DNA from: Verrucomicrobiota bacterium
GTDB lineage: Bacteria; Verrucomicrobiota; Verrucomicrobiia; Opitutales; Opitutaceae
DNA length: 64,000 nt
Assembly (NCBI GenBank): GCA_016871755.1
Contig: VHCJ01000001.1
Coordinates: 124,001 to 188,000, forward strand
Reading direction: 5' to 3'
Within the stretch, counting starts at the first letter, position 1. The number at the start of each line of letters is the position of its first letter. The translations under genes and the position numbers were made by a program. Below, one piece after another: positions 18,213 through 26,609 of this stretch. The notes below the pieces were generated by a model. That model saw only the letters and a list, made by a program, of their open reading frames with translations, ran no database searches and was not told the origin of the DNA.

Positions 18213-20774
18213 ATGCCCGCCCCGGCCAGGATCGTCCTCGTCCTCGCGCTTTGCATCGTTTTCGCGACGCGGGAGGGCCGCGCGGCGGACCTCGAGGAGG
18301 CGGTCGCCCGCGTCCGGCAGCAGGGCACCGGGCCCTCACTCATCAACGACGCCCTGCTCCGCGGGCTCGCCGCGAATCCCGCCAACCTCGAGGTCGGCCG
18401 CAAACTCTACAACACCGCCTGCGCAATCTGCCATCTCGAGAACCTGCGCGGCAAGGCCGGCAACGCCGCCGTGGTCGGCGCCGACCTCACGGACAACATC
18501 TGGGACCGCGGCGGCCGCCCCGCCGACATCTTCACCACAATCATGAACGGCGCAATCGACGCCGGCATGCCCGCGTGGAAGGAGGCGCTCGGCGAGGAAA
18601 AGGTCGCACTGGTCGTCGCCTATGTCCTCAGCCGCCTGCCCGTGATCGAGACTCCGGTCTCCGCAGCCAACGCGGCCCACCACGCCAAGCTCAAGGAATG
18701 GCTCGCCCAGCGGGACGACATCCCCCGGCCGGCCCCGGGCGAGGCGCCGCGACTGGTGTACTTTCCGGTACGCCTGCCGGACGGCGCGCTCCTCGAAGCG
18801 CTCGGGCTGATCCATCCCGACGGCAGCGTGCTCCTCTACGACCAGCAGACGCTCGCGCCGCACAGCCTCTGGGCCGATGCGACCTTCTCGCGGGAACGGT
18901 CCGCGATCCGCGGCTTCCAAATCCAAGGACGGCGAATCCTGAGCTTCTCCGGTGCGAGCACCGCGCTCACCGTCAGCACCCCCGCCGCCGCCCCGGTGTC
19001 CCTCACGCGCTCCCTATCCGACGTCGTGCGGCACGGCGATGGCCTCGAGATCCGAACCCGCACCGTCCTTCCCTCGGGCGAGACGATCGTTGGCACGGAA
19101 CGCCTCGGCGTGACCCGCGCCGACGCCGGATTCGTGCTGCACCGCGCGCTCACCTTCGCGGACCTTCCCGCGGGAGCCGGCCTCCAACTCACTCCGGGAC
19201 AAGCGGCGGGCGCGAGCCAAGCGGAACCGGTAATCGTGCGCGCGGAAGGGCGGGTCCAGTCGACCGGGGAAGGCGTGAGCCTCGCGCCCTCGGCGGATCT
19301 CCGCCGCGTCGCGGTGGAATGGGCCTACACCGCCGCGACTCCCGCCGGCGCCCGGCCCGAGCCGGCGGCGAAGCCGACCCGATTCACGTGGGACCCCGTG
19401 CCCCCTGGCGCCGCAACCCGGCCCGGCTACCGCGCGGTGCAGCACCCCGTACCAAGACTGCCCTCCGGCGAGGACCGCTTCCTGCCCTTCGCGATGGCGA
19501 CGGACCCCGTGACCGGCACCGTGTACGTCGCCTCCGGCAAGCTGGGCGAAATCTTCCAGATCCGCGTTGATCCCAAGCCCGGCTCGATCGCCACCTTGGT
19601 CGACTACACCGGAACGCACTTTCAGGACGTCCTGGCCATGGCTCATGACGGCCACTCCCTGCTCGTGCAGCACCGGCGCAACCTCACCCGCCTCCTCGAC
19701 GATGACCACGATGGCATCGCCGAGCACTTCGAGCACCAACTCTCGTTTCCCCAGCTGCTCGATCCAAAGTCCTACGACTGGGGCTACGGCATGGTGCCGG
19801 ACCGGAACGGCGGCTACATCGTGAGCTTCGCGACCCATGCCGTGGGTTCCCAGGAGATGAAAGGGTCGGGCTCCGCGATCCGGCTCACCCACGAACCCGC
19901 AGGCTGGAAAGTCGAGGAAGTCTCGTTCGGCATGCGCAACCCGGTGGGCTGGACGACCGGCCCGGACGGGGATGTCTTCTTCACCGACAATCAAGGCAAC
20001 TGGATGGCGAGCAACCGGCTCTCGCACCTCGTGCCGGATCGTTTCTACGGCTTCCCAAATCCCAAGCAGCCGGAGGCTCGCGCCAAGCCGCCCGGACCGA
20101 CGGCCGTGTGGGTGCCGTACGCCTGGGCGAAATCGATCAACGGCGTCACCTACGACACCACCGGCGGGAAGTTCGGCCCGTTCGCCGGCCACTTCTTCCT
20201 CGCGGAGGTGATGGAGGGCGGGGCGATCATCCGGGCGCAGTTGGAGAAAGTGAACGGGCAGTACCAGGGAGCCTGCTTCCCGTTCTGGAACCGCGGCCTG
20301 CTCGGTCCGGTGACGGTGACCTTCGACCCGGTGGGACGGCTGTGGGTCGGCGGACTCACCGAGCCGGGCTGGCTGCGCCAGCCCGACCGCGGCGCCCTGT
20401 ATTCGATCGAGCACACGGGCGAGGTGCCGTTCGAAATCCACTCGATCCACGCCCGGCCGGACGGCTTCCGCATCCGCTTCACCTCCCCGCCCAGCCGCCG
20501 CGCCGCCGAGGCGGTGTCGTATCGGATCGAGCACTACCGCTACGAGTACTCCTCCGCCTACGGGTCGCGCGAAATCGACCGGACGGCGGTGCCCGTGCGG
20601 AGCGTGACCCTGCAGCCCGAGGGGACCGACGTGGACCTCGTCCTGCCGCCCCTCGTGAAGGGGCGCGTCTACCGTTTCGACCTCGACATCGGCATCACGT
20701 CCGCGCGGGGGGAGCCTCTGGCCAACGACCGCGCTGCCTACACGCTGAACGAGATTCCCGACGCGGCGAACTGA
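18213..20774 (+). CDS. Exported c-type cytochrome fused to beta-propeller dehydrogenase-like domain
   Basis: An 853-residue exported protein. It has a signal peptide (IVLVLALCIVFA), then a cytochrome c domain with haem motif CAICH at about residue 70, a middle region without recognised motifs, and a C-terminal half resembling glucose/sorbosone dehydrogenase propellers (GYGMVPDRNGGYIVSFATHA, MRNPVGWTTGPDGDVFFTDN). Such fusions are frequent in Verrucomicrobiota and Planctomycetota and are thought to oxidise sugars with electrons leaving through haem; the cofactor is not obvious here. ATG 18213 starts the signal peptide. Confidence 0.85.
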   Translation: MPAPARIVLVLALCIVFATREGRAADLEEAVARVRQQGTGPSLINDALLRGLAANPANLEVGRKLYNTACAICHLENLRGKAGNAAVVGADLTDNIWDRGGRPADIFTTIMNGAIDAGMPAWKEALGEEKVALVVAYVLSRLPVIETPVSAANAAHHAKLKEWLAQRDDIPRPAPGEAPRLVYFPVRLPDGALLEALGLIHPDGSVLLYDQQTLAPHSLWADATFSRERSAIRGFQIQGRRILSFSGASTALTVSTPAAAPVSLTRSLSDVVRHGDGLEIRTRTVLPSGETIVGTERLGVTRADAGFVLHRALTFADLPAGAGLQLTPGQAAGASQAEPVIVRAEGRVQSTGEGVSLAPSADLRRVAVEWAYTAATPAGARPEPAAKPTRFTWDPVPPGAATRPGYRAVQHPVPRLPSGEDRFLPFAMATDPVTGTVYVASGKLGEIFQIRVDPKPGSIATLVDYTGTHFQDVLAMAHDGHSLLVQHRRNLTRLLDDDHDGIAEHFEHQLSFPQLLDPKSYDWGYGMVPDRNGGYIVSFATHAVGSQEMKGSGSAIRLTHEPAGWKVEEVSFGMRNPVGWTTGPDGDVFFTDNQGNWMASNRLSHLVPDRFYGFPNPKQPEARAKPPGPTAVWVPYAWAKSINGVTYDTTGGKFGPFAGHFFLAEVMEGGAIIRAQLEKVNGQYQGACFPFWNRGLLGPVTVTFDPVGRLWVGGLTEPGWLRQPDRGALYSIEHTGEVPFEIHSIHARPDGFRIRFTSPPSRRAAEAVSYRIEHYRYEYSSAYGSREIDRTAVPVRSVTLQPEGTDVDLVLPPLVKGRVYRFDLDIGITSARGEPLANDRAAYTLNEIPDAAN

Positions 20775-20895
20775 GCCGTCGGAGGGGCGCGGCGGCGGAA
20801 GTCACGCATTGACAGGGGCGTCCGCAGACCCGTCTCCTCGGCGCATGACCTCTTGCCCCATTTCTGAGTGTCCAACCCCGCCGCGCGGCCCGGCG

Positions 20896-22026
20896 ATGCG
20901 GCGACGCTTCTTCGCTCGCCTCCTCGGCGCTTCCCTCGCCGCCCTCGCCGTTCTCGTGCTCACGACCCCGCAGGCCGCCGCCGCCGATGCCGGCCCGGCC
21001 GCACCAGTCCGCGTCGGCAACGTCATTGACGGCCACGTGCACCCCTCCCTCTGCGTGGCGCGGAACGGGGACGTGCTCGCGGTGTACAACCAGCAAGGCG
21101 GCGGCGGGAAGGAATTGCTCCTCAGCCGTTCCAAGGACGGCGGCCGGACTTGGAGCCCGGCGCAGCCGATTCCGGGGATCGACCAGTGCTCGATCTATCC
21201 CGGATCGCTGACCACCCTCAGCACGGGGCGCATCGTTCTGCAGTGGTCGTGCTATCACTCGGAGGGAGGCAAACTCTGGCGCCAGCCCCAGTACTGCACG
21301 AGCGACGACGACGGCCGCACGTGGTCGAAAGTCGTCTCGATCCCCCTGACCGACCTTACGAACTACAGCTGCCTGCGCCACCCGCTGCTCGAACTCGCGC
21401 CCAACCGCTGGCTGCTTCCCCTGTACGACCGCACCATCGTGCTCGATCCCGAGACCTTGAAGGTCGAACCCTTCGGCGACGGTCGCCGCCACGGCCTTGT
21501 GCCGATCGTGCGGACGCCGGGCGGCGCGATTCTCAGCGGTGCGCCGGTGGCGAATGCCGCGCTGCCGGTCTCCACCCCGGTGGAGATTGTCCGCGGCCTC
21601 CGCTCCGTCGATCAAGGCCGCACCTGGCAGGCGCTGCACGCCCTGCCGACCTTCGGCGTCGCGGGCTACGACCTGACGGTGCTCCGCAACGGGTGGATCG
21701 TGCTGACCTCGATCGTCTATGGCATCGGCCAGGACGGCGAATGGGCGTATCAGCTCAGCGTCTCGCGCGACGACGGCCGCAGCTGGGCGCTGGATCGCGC
21801 GGTCGCAGTCTACAATCCCGGCCGCCGCATCCCCGGACGCGGTTGGCCGCGCACCGTGCAGCTCGACGACCAGACCCTCGGCACGCTGTTCTACGACCTC
21901 GACGCGAACCAGCCCGGCGGTCCGGGCGTGTTCTTCGTCCGCACCCCGATCCGCGCCTTGGATACGCCCGCCACCCGGCCTCTCGCGGCCGCCACGGCGG
22001 CGGCGGCACCTGTCGTCACGCGCTGA
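20896..22026 (+). CDS. Exported sialidase-like BNR/Asp-box protein
   Basis: A 376-residue exported six-bladed-propeller protein of the exo-alpha-sialidase superfamily. A signal peptide (FARLLGASLAALAVLVL) starts at ATG 20896. Four Asp-box repeats are visible: SKDGGRTW, SDDDGRTW, SVDQGRTW and SRDDGRSW. The arginine triad of true sialidases cannot be assigned with confidence, so another glycoside specificity is possible. It lies 121 bp after the cytochrome-dehydrogenase gene in the same direction, fitting a glycan-degradation neighbourhood. Confidence 0.85.
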   Translation: MRRRFFARLLGASLAALAVLVLTTPQAAAADAGPAAPVRVGNVIDGHVHPSLCVARNGDVLAVYNQQGGGGKELLLSRSKDGGRTWSPAQPIPGIDQCSIYPGSLTTLSTGRIVLQWSCYHSEGGKLWRQPQYCTSDDDGRTWSKVVSIPLTDLTNYSCLRHPLLELAPNRWLLPLYDRTIVLDPETLKVEPFGDGRRHGLVPIVRTPGGAILSGAPVANAALPVSTPVEIVRGLRSVDQGRTWQALHALPTFGVAGYDLTVLRNGWIVLTSIVYGIGQDGEWAYQLSVSRDDGRSWALDRAVAVYNPGRRIPGRGWPRTVQLDDQTLGTLFYDLDANQPGGPGVFFVRTPIRALDTPATRPLAAATAAAAPVVTR

Positions 22027-22274
22027 TTCCCCGGAAACCGCTCCGGGCACGACTGCCGGGCCACCGGCGACCCAGAGCGCGGCGTTCATGCGTGCTCCGA
22101 TCCTCCGCTCCGCCGAGCCTCTTCCGCGGGCCGGCAGCGATTCGTCGGCGACGCCTCCGGTGCCTCGCACCGGCTCACCCGGCTCGGCCTGAACAGCGCC
22201 GGCATCCCTCAGGCTGGAGGCAGCGGCTGCACATTCCGCTTTCCGGGCCAGCGACTCCACGCGAGACTGCGGGC

Positions 22275-23336
22275 ATGTCCGATCATCCGCGGTCCGATCA
22301 CCACTTCGCGAGCGACAACACGGCGGGAATCTGCCCGGAGGCCTGGGCCGCCCTCCAGCAGGCGAATGTCGGCCGGGAGGCGAGCTACGGCGACGACCCT
22401 TGGACCCAGCGGGCGCGCGAGCTGATCCGCGGGGTTTTCGAGCGGCCGGACGCCGAGGTGTTCTTCGTGTTCAACGGCACGGCGGCCAACGCGCTGGCCC
22501 TGGCAAGTGCGTGCCAGAGCTACCACGGCGTGATCGGGCACGAGGTCGCGCACATCCTCGTCGACGAATGCGGCGCGCCGGGATTCTTCACCGGCGGCGC
22601 CACCGTGCTCCCCTGCCCCGGCGAAGGGGCGAAGCTCGAGCCGGCGGCGGTTGAACGCGTCCTCACGCGCCGCTCCGATCTGCACTTTCCGAAGGCGCGC
22701 GTGCTGTCGCTCACGCAGTCGACCGAGTGGGGCACGGTCTACCGGCCGGCGGAAATCGCCGCCCTGACGCAACTCGCCCGACGGCACGGGCTGGCGGTGC
22801 ACATGGACGGCGCCCGCTTCGCCAACGCCATGGCCGCGCTCGCGGGCGAGGGCGCGACGCCCGCGGACCTGACTTGGCGCGCCGGCGTGGACGTGCTCTG
22901 CCTCGGCGGAACCAAGAACGGCCTGAACAGCACGGAGGCGGTGGTGTTCTTCGATGCCGTGCTCGCGCGCGACTTTGCCTGGCGCGGCAAGCAGGCGGGT
23001 CAACTGGCATCGAAGATGCGCTTCGCCTCCGCCCAATGGGTCGGGGTCCTCGAAGCAGGCGCGTGGCTCCGCCACGCCGCGCACGCCAATCGCATGGCCG
23101 CCCGCCTGGCCGACCTCCTCCGCTCAATCGCAGGCGTTCAACTCTGCCTCGAGCCTGAGGTGAACGCGGTCTTCGTGCGCCTGACCCGGTCCGTGGCCGC
23201 GGCGCTCGAAGCGCGCGGCTGGCACTTTCACGTCTTCATCGGCAACGACGGTTACCGCCTGATGTGCTCGTGGGACACCCGCGAGGAGGACCTGCAGGCG
23301 TTCGCGCGCGATCTCCGAGCCGTGCTGGCGGCGTAG
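22275..23336 (+). CDS. ltaE: Low-specificity L-threonine aldolase
   Basis: A 353-residue PLP enzyme that cleaves L-threonine or allo-threonine to glycine and acetaldehyde. Family features are the opening FASDNTAGICPEAW, the GTAAN block, HMDGARFANA, and the PLP lysine K214 in GGTKNGLNS. ATG 22275 starts the conserved N-terminus. It is monocistronic. It marks the last ordinary gene before an accessory island. Confidence 0.93.
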   Translation: MSDHPRSDHHFASDNTAGICPEAWAALQQANVGREASYGDDPWTQRARELIRGVFERPDAEVFFVFNGTAANALALASACQSYHGVIGHEVAHILVDECGAPGFFTGGATVLPCPGEGAKLEPAAVERVLTRRSDLHFPKARVLSLTQSTEWGTVYRPAEIAALTQLARRHGLAVHMDGARFANAMAALAGEGATPADLTWRAGVDVLCLGGTKNGLNSTEAVVFFDAVLARDFAWRGKQAGQLASKMRFASAQWVGVLEAGAWLRHAAHANRMAARLADLLRSIAGVQLCLEPEVNAVFVRLTRSVAAALEARGWHFHVFIGNDGYRLMCSWDTREEDLQAFARDLRAVLAA

Positions 23337-23946
23337 TCACGGGCTATCCGGAACCGTCGGCGGATCCCGGTCTGGGCGGCGCACTTCGTCCGGCCGCCAC
23401 GACGTGACGAGCGACGACAGGACGCGACCAAAGCTCTCGTTGTCAGAGACATTGACGGAGGCAACGAAATGAGCGCACAGGTCGGCAAGTGACGCCGGAC
23501 GACCAGAGCGCACGGAAACGTGTGCGTCTCCTTGTGCGTGTGCACAGTCGCTGGTTGGTAAAGTCTCAGTCGTGAGCGCATCGGCCGGCAAAGGCCCGTG
23601 CGACGCCGCCACGCCCGCCCCGGAAGGACGTGAGCCCCTCCGAGACCGCCGAGGTCACCGGCTCAGCCTCGATCCAAGGCAGTTTCGCGATCTCCGTGTG
23701 CAGCACCAAGGCAGCTTCAAAAGCGATCGGGCGCTTTTAAAATTCAGGCCCCTTTTCTTTAACTCCTCGGACGATTGGGGCCAGCAGAGTGCTCACACCC
23801 CTAACTTGGCCGACACCGCGAGTTTGAGTAATCGGCAAAACATCGGCAAAATCTCCGCTTCTTACGGCGCAAAATATTCTTTAACCTTTTGTCCCATAGG
23901 TATAAACCTGCCGAAAAGATCGGTAAAAAGATCGGCGATAACGCTC
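23337..23946 (+). other. Fic upstream region with repeated ATCGG(C/T)AAAA boxes
   Basis: No gene is supported with confidence. From about 23720 the region is distinctly AT-richer than the surrounding DNA. It holds two pairs of similar boxes: ATCGGCAAAA at 23831-23840 and 23842-23851, then ATCGGTAAAA at 23919-23928 and ATCGGCGATA at 23931-23940. Spacing within pairs is 11 and 12 bp, about one helix turn, as in operators bound by a dimer or oligomer. They lie just upstream of the inferred Fic start and could be an autoregulatory operator. The Fic frame is open through this region back to a GTG at 23572. Confidence 0.55.
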
Positions 23947-25140
23947 ACGAAAACGGCCATCGAGCCCGTCATCCCCACCCAGAGGCTCCGTCCCCTGGAA
24001 GACTTGGCATGCACGATTGTCGAACGAGCCGCCCGTCTCTCGGCCAAGTTGCGAGAACCGTTGCGAGCCCAGATTGCCGAGCTGACCCGATGGATGCACT
24101 GCTACTACTCGAATTTGATCGAGGGCCAGCAGACACGTATTCAGGACATTGAGGCGGCGCTCAAAAAAGACTTCGCGGCCGAGCCGAAGAAACGCGGTCT
24201 GCAGCAGCTTTCGCTGGCACATCTGGAGGTCCAGCGGTGGGCCGCAGGCCAGACCGGATCGCCCTTCGCCGCCGATTTCATCCGCGAACTACACCGGCGA
24301 TTCTACGCGCAACTTCCCGAATCCATGCGCGTCGGCACCACGTCGAAGGGAGAAAAAACGCCGCTGACTCCCGGCCAACTGCGGGACCGCGACGTGGAGG
24401 TCGGCACTCACGTCGGACCACCGTACGAACTCGTCCCTGAGTTGCTCAGTCATTTTCAGTGGTGCTACGAGTCGGCGGATTTTTCCCTCATTCAGCGCAT
24501 CATCGCCATCGGCGCGAGCCATCACCGCCTCGCCTGGATTCACCCCTTCCGCGACGGCAACGGACGCGTGGTGCGGCTGTTCTCGGACGCGTTGATCCGG
24601 CAACTCGGCATCGACGGGGGTGGCCTCTGGTCGCTGTCGCGCGGTTTCGCACGCGAGCGGTCGGAATACTATCAGCGACTGTCCAACGCCGACCAGGAAC
24701 GCAGCAGCACCAGCGCGGACGATGGTCGCGGTCATCTCAGCGAACGCACGCTCTGGGATTTCTGCGAATTCACGCTGCGCGTGATGGCCGACCAGATCGC
24801 CTTCATGGAGCAGTTGCTCGACCTCGACGGCCTCGAGCGGCGCATCGAGCACTACGTCCGCGTCGTGGATGCCCAGGTCGCACCCGGAGCCGACCGCGTT
24901 TTTCTCCTCCTGCGTGAGGCCCTGCTGCGCGGCGAATTTCCGCGCGGTGAAGCGGCCCGCATCGTGAACGCCAGCGAGCGCACGGGCCGCTCGGCGCTGA
25001 CTCTTGCGATCGAGGCGGGATTGCTGGTATCGGACACACCTAAAGCCCCCGTGCGGCTCGGCCTGCCGGCAAAAGTGCACGAGACCTATTTCCCGCAGCT
25101 ATTTCCCGGTAACCAATTCACGGGGAGTGCAACCGGATGA
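23947..25140 (+). CDS. Fic-family AMP-transferase with inhibitory motif
   Basis: A Fic protein that attaches AMP (or a related group) to target proteins. The complete catalytic motif HPFRDGNGRVVR is at residues 199-210. The autoinhibitory helix motif [S/T]xxxE[G/N] appears as SNLIEG at 55-60, so it is a self-inhibited class II type. A winged-helix-like C-terminus follows (ERTGRSALTLAIEAGLLV). The start is uncertain: family homology begins around KTAIEPVIP, where the codon in the expected ATG position is ACG (23947). The frame is open to GTG 23572, which would add about 125 residues of no family character. The last codons abut a PIN-like gene fragment. Confidence 0.85.
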   Translation, partial: TKTAIEPVIPTQRLRPLEDLACTIVERAARLSAKLREPLRAQIAELTRWMHCYYSNLIEGQQTRIQDIEAALKKDFAAEPKKRGLQQLSLAHLEVQRWAAGQTGSPFAADFIRELHRRFYAQLPESMRVGTTSKGEKTPLTPGQLRDRDVEVGTHVGPPYELVPELLSHFQWCYESADFSLIQRIIAIGASHHRLAWIHPFRDGNGRVVRLFSDALIRQLGIDGGGLWSLSRGFARERSEYYQRLSNADQERSSTSADDGRGHLSERTLWDFCEFTLRVMADQIAFMEQLLDLDGLERRIEHYVRVVDAQVAPGADRVFLLLREALLRGEFPRGEAARIVNASERTGRSALTLAIEAGLLVSDTPKAPVRLGLPAKVHETYFPQLFPGNQFTGSATG

Positions 25141-25258
25141 GGTGATCCGACAGATGGCCTTGGATCAGGGGCGCACGCTCGTGACGATCGATGGGGATTT
25201 CAGTCACTTGGTGCGGTTTCCGACAGAAAATACGCCGGGCGTGATCTACATCCATTCG
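25124..25258 (+). pseudogene. DUF5615 PIN-like toxin fragment
   Basis: In a different frame from Fic and overlapping its last codons, about 45 residues read PDEVIRQMALDQGRTLVTID then GDFSHLVRF and PGVIYIH. This is the second half of a DUF5615 PIN-like nuclease, whose members have the pattern D-x-x-V...A...GR-x-LVT-x-D-x-DF. The N-terminal half with the first acidic residue is absent, apparently replaced by the Fic gene. No partner antitoxin is visible. Confidence 0.6.
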
Positions 25259-25305
25259 AGTTTTTGGACACTACGAGATAGACAGAGTTTGCGCACTCGA
25301 TTCGT

Positions 25306-25581
25306 TCAGCGACGGTTTCGGATAAACGCTTTGACTTCGTCGTGGTTGCCGTAGAAGTGGAACTCAAATGTGTCTCCCCTTCGCTGAAAAATAAGACGCA
25401 TGTCCAGTGCGTCGCGGCATTCCATGAAGTCACCGATTGCGCGCAGCCCAATCCCGGCATGCCGGTGCGGACTCCCGTAGGCAGCATCGGCGGCATGGAT
25501 CGCCTCCAACACAGCCAACAGTCGAGTGTCCGAAAGCCCACGCAAACACCGGCGGAACGACGGCAGAGTTGCCGTTTTCAT
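25306..25581 (-). CDS. RelE-like type II toxin
   Basis: A 91-residue small protein with a RelE/ParE-superfamily pattern: TLPSFRRCLRGLSD at the start, central RAIGDFMECRDALDMRLIFQ, and a C-terminal FYGNHDEVKAFIRNR. Toxins of this fold usually cleave mRNA on the ribosome or block gyrase; which applies cannot be told. ATG 25581 overlaps the stop of the upstream antitoxin gene (ATGA), a typical coupled antitoxin-toxin arrangement. Confidence 0.75.
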   Translation of the reverse strand: MKTATLPSFRRCLRGLSDTRLLAVLEAIHAADAAYGSPHRHAGIGLRAIGDFMECRDALDMRLIFQRRGDTFEFHFYGNHDEVKAFIRNRR

Positions 25582-25883
25582 TCACGGAGGGAGTCGATTC
25601 CGGATACGACGCGAATTCCACCGGATCGTTGTGAAGCTGCAGAAGATCGACGCATCCGTTTGCCGGCGGCAGCAACTTCCGCAGAGGTCACTCCATACTC
25701 GACAGCGGCATATTCCGAATCGGAAAGCGCAATGGGGAAAGGAATCGCTTTCCGGCTGACGACCTGTGCCAAGAAAAGCTCGATCGCTGAGCGTGAATCC
25801 AGACCAAGACGCGCCAAAATCGGGCTGGCTTCGGAAAGTCGGGAGCGGGACAGGCGAATGGTCTTGGTAGAGGTGGCAGGCAT
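25578..25883 (-). CDS. RelB/DinJ-like antitoxin
   Basis: A 101-residue protein with a ribbon-helix-helix N-terminus (KTIRLSRSRLSEASPILARL) and DSRSAIELFLAQVV, as in RelB/DinJ antitoxins, followed by a longer tail that would wrap the toxin. ATG 25883 is preferred; a GTG at 25910 would add nine residues. It is the first gene of the pair and probably represses its own promoter, which contains an inverted repeat. Confidence 0.75.
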   Translation of the reverse strand: MPATSTKTIRLSRSRLSEASPILARLGLDSRSAIELFLAQVVSRKAIPFPIALSDSEYAAVEYGVTSAEVAAAGKRMRRSSAASQRSGGIRVVSGIDSLRE

Positions 25884-25918
25884 GTCACAAAGTGATGCAG
25901 ATTGTGCCACTTGTCAAC
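25884..25918 (-). promoter_or_regulatory. Putative promoter/operator of the toxin-antitoxin pair
   Basis: Reading on the minus strand, TTGACA (25917-25912) is followed closely by ACAAGTG and, 13 nt later, CACTTTGT, an imperfect inverted repeat ending just before the antitoxin ATG. This is where a ribbon-helix-helix antitoxin would bind. No convincing -10 box is seen. Confidence 0.4.
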
Positions 25919-26023
25919 TGAGACGAAGTCGGCGAGGTTGACAAAGCTCTCCCGCTCATTGGGCATCCTGGAAGTGGTTGAGGCGACCGGTCGTTCTCCC
26001 GTCTGGGCCAGAAACTGAAACGA

Positions 26024-26251
26024 TCACGCGGCGTCTCGGTAGTAGTGGTTGAGCATGCCGCCGAGACGCTGGCGCCGCCGGACTTTTCCAAACGCGGCTC
26101 CAACCTCCAGAGCTGGTCGGATAATTCTGCCATCGAGCCCCTGATGGTTTTGCTCAAGGTGGTAGTGCTCGAGATACTCGTCGACTACACATCGCAGATT
26201 GAGCTGCCGGAGGGAGAAAAGACCTACCAGAACATCACCCGGGGACCTCTG
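26024..26251 (-). pseudogene. Transposase remnant (rve integrase-core C-terminus)
   Basis: About 75 codons of the C-terminal end of a DDE integrase-core transposase, ending at its own stop. Readable blocks are VVDEYLEHYHLEQNHQGLDG and RRRQRLGGMLNHYYRDAA, matching the EHYHxERNHQGL and RLGGLLNYYYR ends of this family. Upstream the match fades and shifts frame, and the catalytic DDE part and terminal repeats are not found. It is a decayed insertion sequence at the right edge of the accessory island. Confidence 0.75.
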
Positions 26252-26525
26252 GCGAGCAACGTGGATGTCTTCGGCCACGCCGCTATGATTGCGGTGGGGC
26301 TTGAGAGTTCCTGTGCGTGCAGGTGTGCGTCCGCGGTTTTGGCGCTCGCCGAGTAAATTGCCGCGGCGCACGCCTCCAGAAAACGCACCATTGGTTCGAT
26401 CCCAGTTGGCTCGGCGCGTTCAGCCCGGGCGGCCGACGGCACCGCGCCATCGGGCCGGCACCCGAAGCGCGACCACTCGAGCCGCCTGCGGGCGCCGCCG
26501 CCGGCAGCGCGGGCAGACCGGGCGA

Positions 26526-26555
26526 AAAAAAGCGCCCCGGAGTGACCGGGGCGCG
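26526..26555 (-). terminator. Rho-independent terminator of the FKBP gene
   Basis: On the minus strand, GCGCCCCGG-tcact-CCGGGGCGC is followed by seven T residues. It sits 54 bp after the FKBP stop. A strong intrinsic terminator. Confidence 0.92.
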
Positions 26556-26609
26556 AGGGGGGACGACGGCCGGCGCGGCGACCGAGGCCGATCAACCGAC
26601 TGCGGCGAC

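Noticed and set aside
19014-20534. 506-codon minus-strand open frame over the cytochrome-dehydrogenase gene
   Set aside because: Shadow of a well-supported plus-strand gene; no domain seen.
23337-23571. Small minus-strand open frame after threonine aldolase
   Set aside because: No family features, start context or partner; left as intergenic.
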